Shown here: positions 13,194 to 15,228 of the stretch, piece by piece
Numbering within the stretch: the stretch's first letter is position 1
How the letters are laid out: each line of letters starts with the position of its first letter
NCBI GenBank assembly: GCA_905215195.1
Contig: CAJMPF010000013.1
Coordinates: 1-15,228 of the forward strand
Source: an uncultured bacterium
GTDB lineage: Bacteria > Actinomycetota > Coriobacteriia > Coriobacteriales > Coriobacteriaceae
Length of the DNA: 15,228 bases
Reading direction: 5' to 3'
Program-made: the position numbers and the translations under genes
Notes under the pieces: generated by a model
Databases searched by the model: none
Told to the model about the DNA's origin: nothing
Seen by the model: the letters and a program-made list of their open reading frames with translations, nothing else

Positions 13194-15170
13194 ATGAGGA
13201 AAACTCACCCCGTCAACGCGCTCAAGAAGCTAGGTATAGGCCTCGCCTTTGGAGCTGCAACCATCATGTCCATGCCGACGTCTGCGCTCGCCTGCACGCA
13301 GATGTACATGGGCAAGAACCTTACGGCCGACGGTAACACGTACTATGGCCGCACCGAGGACATTGGCACTCGTTACCTCAAACACTATGGCATCGAGCCC
13401 TCTTATGGCCCTGGTCATACCTACAGCTCGGACGAGTCCGGATTCTCCTACACCTCGACCAAGACTACGTATCGTTACAGCTACGTGCGTGACCATCCTG
13501 CTGAGTGGGACGGACGCTGGGATGCCTACTCCGAGGCCGGCATCAATGAGAAGGGCGTCTCCTGCTCCGCAACACTGAGCACCTCCTACAACGACGATGC
13601 CAAGACAGCGGATCCCACGACCAAGCATGCCCACAAAGCAAATCCCGAGGTCAAAAATACCGGCATCGGCGAGTACAGCTACGCGGGCGTCATCTTGGGC
13701 GAGAGCGCAACGGCCCGCGAGGGCGTCGAGCTTATCGGCAGTCTGATTGACGAGCAGGGCGTCTGCTCCAACGACCAGATTGTCATCGCCGACAACACCG
13801 AGACTTGGCTGTTCGCCGCGCTTTCCGGCCACCAGTGGATCGCTATGAAGCTGACCGACGACGTCGCTTCGGTCAACCCCAACATTAGTAACCTCAATTT
13901 CCAGGTCAATCTTGACGATCCTGAGAACTGCCTCCACTCTGAGGGGATCAAGACTATGCCCGAAGAGAAGGGCTTCGCCAAGTACTTTGAAGACGGACAG
14001 TTCGATGTTGCCCAGACCTACGGTGCATCTATCAACAATACGGGCATGGGCTCTTGGGCGCGTTATATCCAGGGCCGCGACTACTTTATGGCTCCGCTGA
14101 CCGAGGGCACCGACTACGAGATCGTCAAGGACAAGGACAAGAATGACGTCACGCTCGGTGCCATGGTTCATGAGATGCAGCCGCTGTTCTTCCAGCCCAG
14201 CAAGTCCGACTGGAACACGTTTGAGCTGATTCGCGCCTTCGGCAACCGCGGTGAAAAAGTCCCCGGCCTTAATGCCAATACTGACGGTGTCAGCAGCATC
14301 GGTTCCGACCGCAACGCCGAGGCCAACCTCTTCCAGATTCGAAAGGGCTATGACCCCGAGGTTGCAACCATCCAGTGGGAGATGCTCTCCTGCGCCGAGT
14401 TCTCCGTCGCTATCCCGCTATACTCCGCTCTGATGACCGAAGTCAGCCCCTACTTCAGCGACCAGACCGTTGATTATGGTCACTGCAGCGAGACGGACAT
14501 CGTGAACAACGAGGAGCCCGAGAACTCCATTAACTACGTCCTGATGGACATCAACTCGCTTTGCTTCGCGAACCGCGCACAATTCGCCACCAGCGTCCGC
14601 ACCTACCTCGATGCGCTCCAGAACGAGCTCATCGAGCAGAACAAGGAAGTCGACACCGCCATGCTGGCCAAGACGACCACCGAGGGCCGCACTGCCCTGG
14701 CCAACAAGGCCGGCAAGGCTGCTACCGAGAACACCTACAAGAAGTGCAAGGCCTTGCTCCAGGAGATGCGCGCCTATCTGAAGGCTGAGAACTTCGACCA
14801 GCCCTTCACCCCGAGCGACCTGAACACCGAGACCAACGGCCTCAAGGTGTCCATCACCTACGCCAAGGACGCTCTTGCCACCGATCCGGTCACCCCGGAT
14901 CAGCCTGGCACTCCCGAGCAGCCTGGTACTCCTGAGCAGCCCGGTACCCCCGAGCAGCCCGCTAAGCCCGAGCAGCCCACCACCAAGCCCGAGAAGCCTG
15001 GCAAGTCGGACACCACGACCACGGTAACCACCAACAAGACGAACACCAAGGGCGGCCTGCCCACCACCGGTGATCGTTTTGATGGCCGCGTGGTGGCTGC
15101 ATTCGCCATCGCTGGCGTTGCCGTCATCTCCGCGGGCGGTTACTTCCTCTACCGTCGCAATAAGGAGTAA
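13194..15170 (+). CDS. Secreted, sortase-anchored C69-family dipeptidase
   Basis: A 658-residue extracellular peptidase of family C69 (PepD-like dipeptidase, Ntn-hydrolase fold). Residues 1-33 form a signal peptide: basic KTHPVNALKK, hydrophobic core, then SALA. Cleavage after A33 would expose C34, the expected N-terminal nucleophile (CTQMYMGKNLTADG, then YYGRTEDIG). The catalytic domain continues to roughly 480, followed by a helical segment. A TPEQPG repeat linker (about 567-592), a Thr/Lys-rich spacer, and a sorting signal follow: LPTTG (622-626), a hydrophobic helix, and the tail YRRNKE. The mature enzyme should be covalently wall-attached, releasing dipeptides or amino acids at the surface. 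The ribosome site GGGAGGG is 3 nt before ATG 13194. It has its own leader and a terminator. Substrate is not determinable. Confidence 0.9.
   Translation: MRKTHPVNALKKLGIGLAFGAATIMSMPTSALACTQMYMGKNLTADGNTYYGRTEDIGTRYLKHYGIEPSYGPGHTYSSDESGFSYTSTKTTYRYSYVRDHPAEWDGRWDAYSEAGINEKGVSCSATLSTSYNDDAKTADPTTKHAHKANPEVKNTGIGEYSYAGVILGESATAREGVELIGSLIDEQGVCSNDQIVIADNTETWLFAALSGHQWIAMKLTDDVASVNPNISNLNFQVNLDDPENCLHSEGIKTMPEEKGFAKYFEDGQFDVAQTYGASINNTGMGSWARYIQGRDYFMAPLTEGTDYEIVKDKDKNDVTLGAMVHEMQPLFFQPSKSDWNTFELIRAFGNRGEKVPGLNANTDGVSSIGSDRNAEANLFQIRKGYDPEVATIQWEMLSCAEFSVAIPLYSALMTEVSPYFSDQTVDYGHCSETDIVNNEEPENSINYVLMDINSLCFANRAQFATSVRTYLDALQNELIEQNKEVDTAMLAKTTTEGRTALANKAGKAATENTYKKCKALLQEMRAYLKAENFDQPFTPSDLNTETNGLKVSITYAKDALATDPVTPDQPGTPEQPGTPEQPGTPEQPAKPEQPTTKPEKPGKSDTTTTVTTNKTNTKGGLPTTGDRFDGRVVAAFAIAGVAVISAGGYFLYRRNKE
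14901..14972 (+). repeat. Four 18-bp tandem repeats in the C69 peptidase linker
   Basis: Four in-frame units of about 18 bp (14901-14918, 14919-14936, 14937-14954, 14955-14972) encode Q-P-G-T-P-E three times and then Q-P-A-K-P-E. The first three differ only at synonymous sites, and the fourth is diverged. This is a wall-spanning Pro-rich spacer whose copy number could vary between strains. Confidence 0.9.
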
Positions 15171-15177
15171 CGTCTTA

Positions 15178-15228
15178 GCTGAGCGGGCAAGGCAGCAATG
15201 GCAGGCTCGGCCGCTCAGCCCGCTCTTT
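15178..15228 (+). terminator. Terminator of the C69 peptidase gene, cut by the window end
   Basis: Two alternative stems are present: GCTGAGCGG/CCGCTCAGC (15178-15186 with 15211-15219) and GAGCGGGC/GCCCGCTC (15181-15188 with 15218-15225). The second runs directly into TTT at the last bases of the window. It starts 7 nt after the stop and is probably an intrinsic terminator; the rest of the T-run lies outside. Confidence 0.7.

Noticed and set aside
13194..13300. C69 peptidase as a lipoprotein
   Set aside because: The residues before C34 are S-A-L-A, not a canonical L-(A/S)-(G/A)-C lipobox, the Cys is needed as an N-terminal nucleophile, and the protein has an LPXTG anchor.

Overview
The window looks like chromosomal DNA of a GC-rich, Gram-positive, anaerobic gut actinobacterium of the class Coriobacteriia, most likely Collinsella or a close relative. 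This is an inference from content: a FucO-type lactaldehyde reductase, two tandem acetate kinases, a cell-wall-anchored C69 peptidase with an LPXTG signal, and GC-rich codon use. No rRNA, tRNA, CRISPR array, transposase or integrase was seen.

Layout. 1-2207 (+): a YoaK/DUF1275 membrane protein closed by a clean terminator, then fucO. 2208-2750: a gene-free stretch with a 17-bp hairpin, a two-copy intergenic repeat and the acetate kinase terminator. 2751-5272 (-): two acetate kinase paralogues in tandem, each with its own terminator-like hairpin; an operator-like array of TTATCA/TGATAA half-sites precedes the downstream copy (ackA1). 5393-7564 (-): a LysR regulator followed by an MFS transporter, visibly more AT-rich than the surroundings and possibly acquired. 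7606-11769 (-): a nucleic-acid housekeeping run in the order rnd, yugP-like zinc protease, xseA, xseB, hinT, with gaps of about 40-115 nt. 11868-12887 (+): a divergent diacylglycerol-kinase-family lipid kinase, tightly coupled to a 30-residue single-pass membrane protein, then a strong terminator. 13194-15170 (+): a secreted, wall-anchored C69 dipeptidase behind a 306-nt leader/intergenic region, ending in a terminator cut by the window edge.

How the genes fit together. fucO (lactaldehyde to 1,2-propanediol, NAD+ regeneration) and the acetate kinases (acetyl-phosphate to acetate, ATP) are both end steps of anaerobic sugar fermentation, but no pta, fucose or rhamnose genes lie here. xseA and xseB encode the two subunits of exonuclease VII. 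The C69 enzyme would release dipeptides or amino acids at the cell surface.

No wholly new multi-gene system is evident. The points most worth following are the tandem, diverged acetate kinases with shared and copy-specific active-site changes and a phased operator, the unannotated 30-aa membrane protein coupled to the lipid kinase, and the C69 peptidase in which signal-peptide cleavage would itself expose the catalytic N-terminal cysteine.
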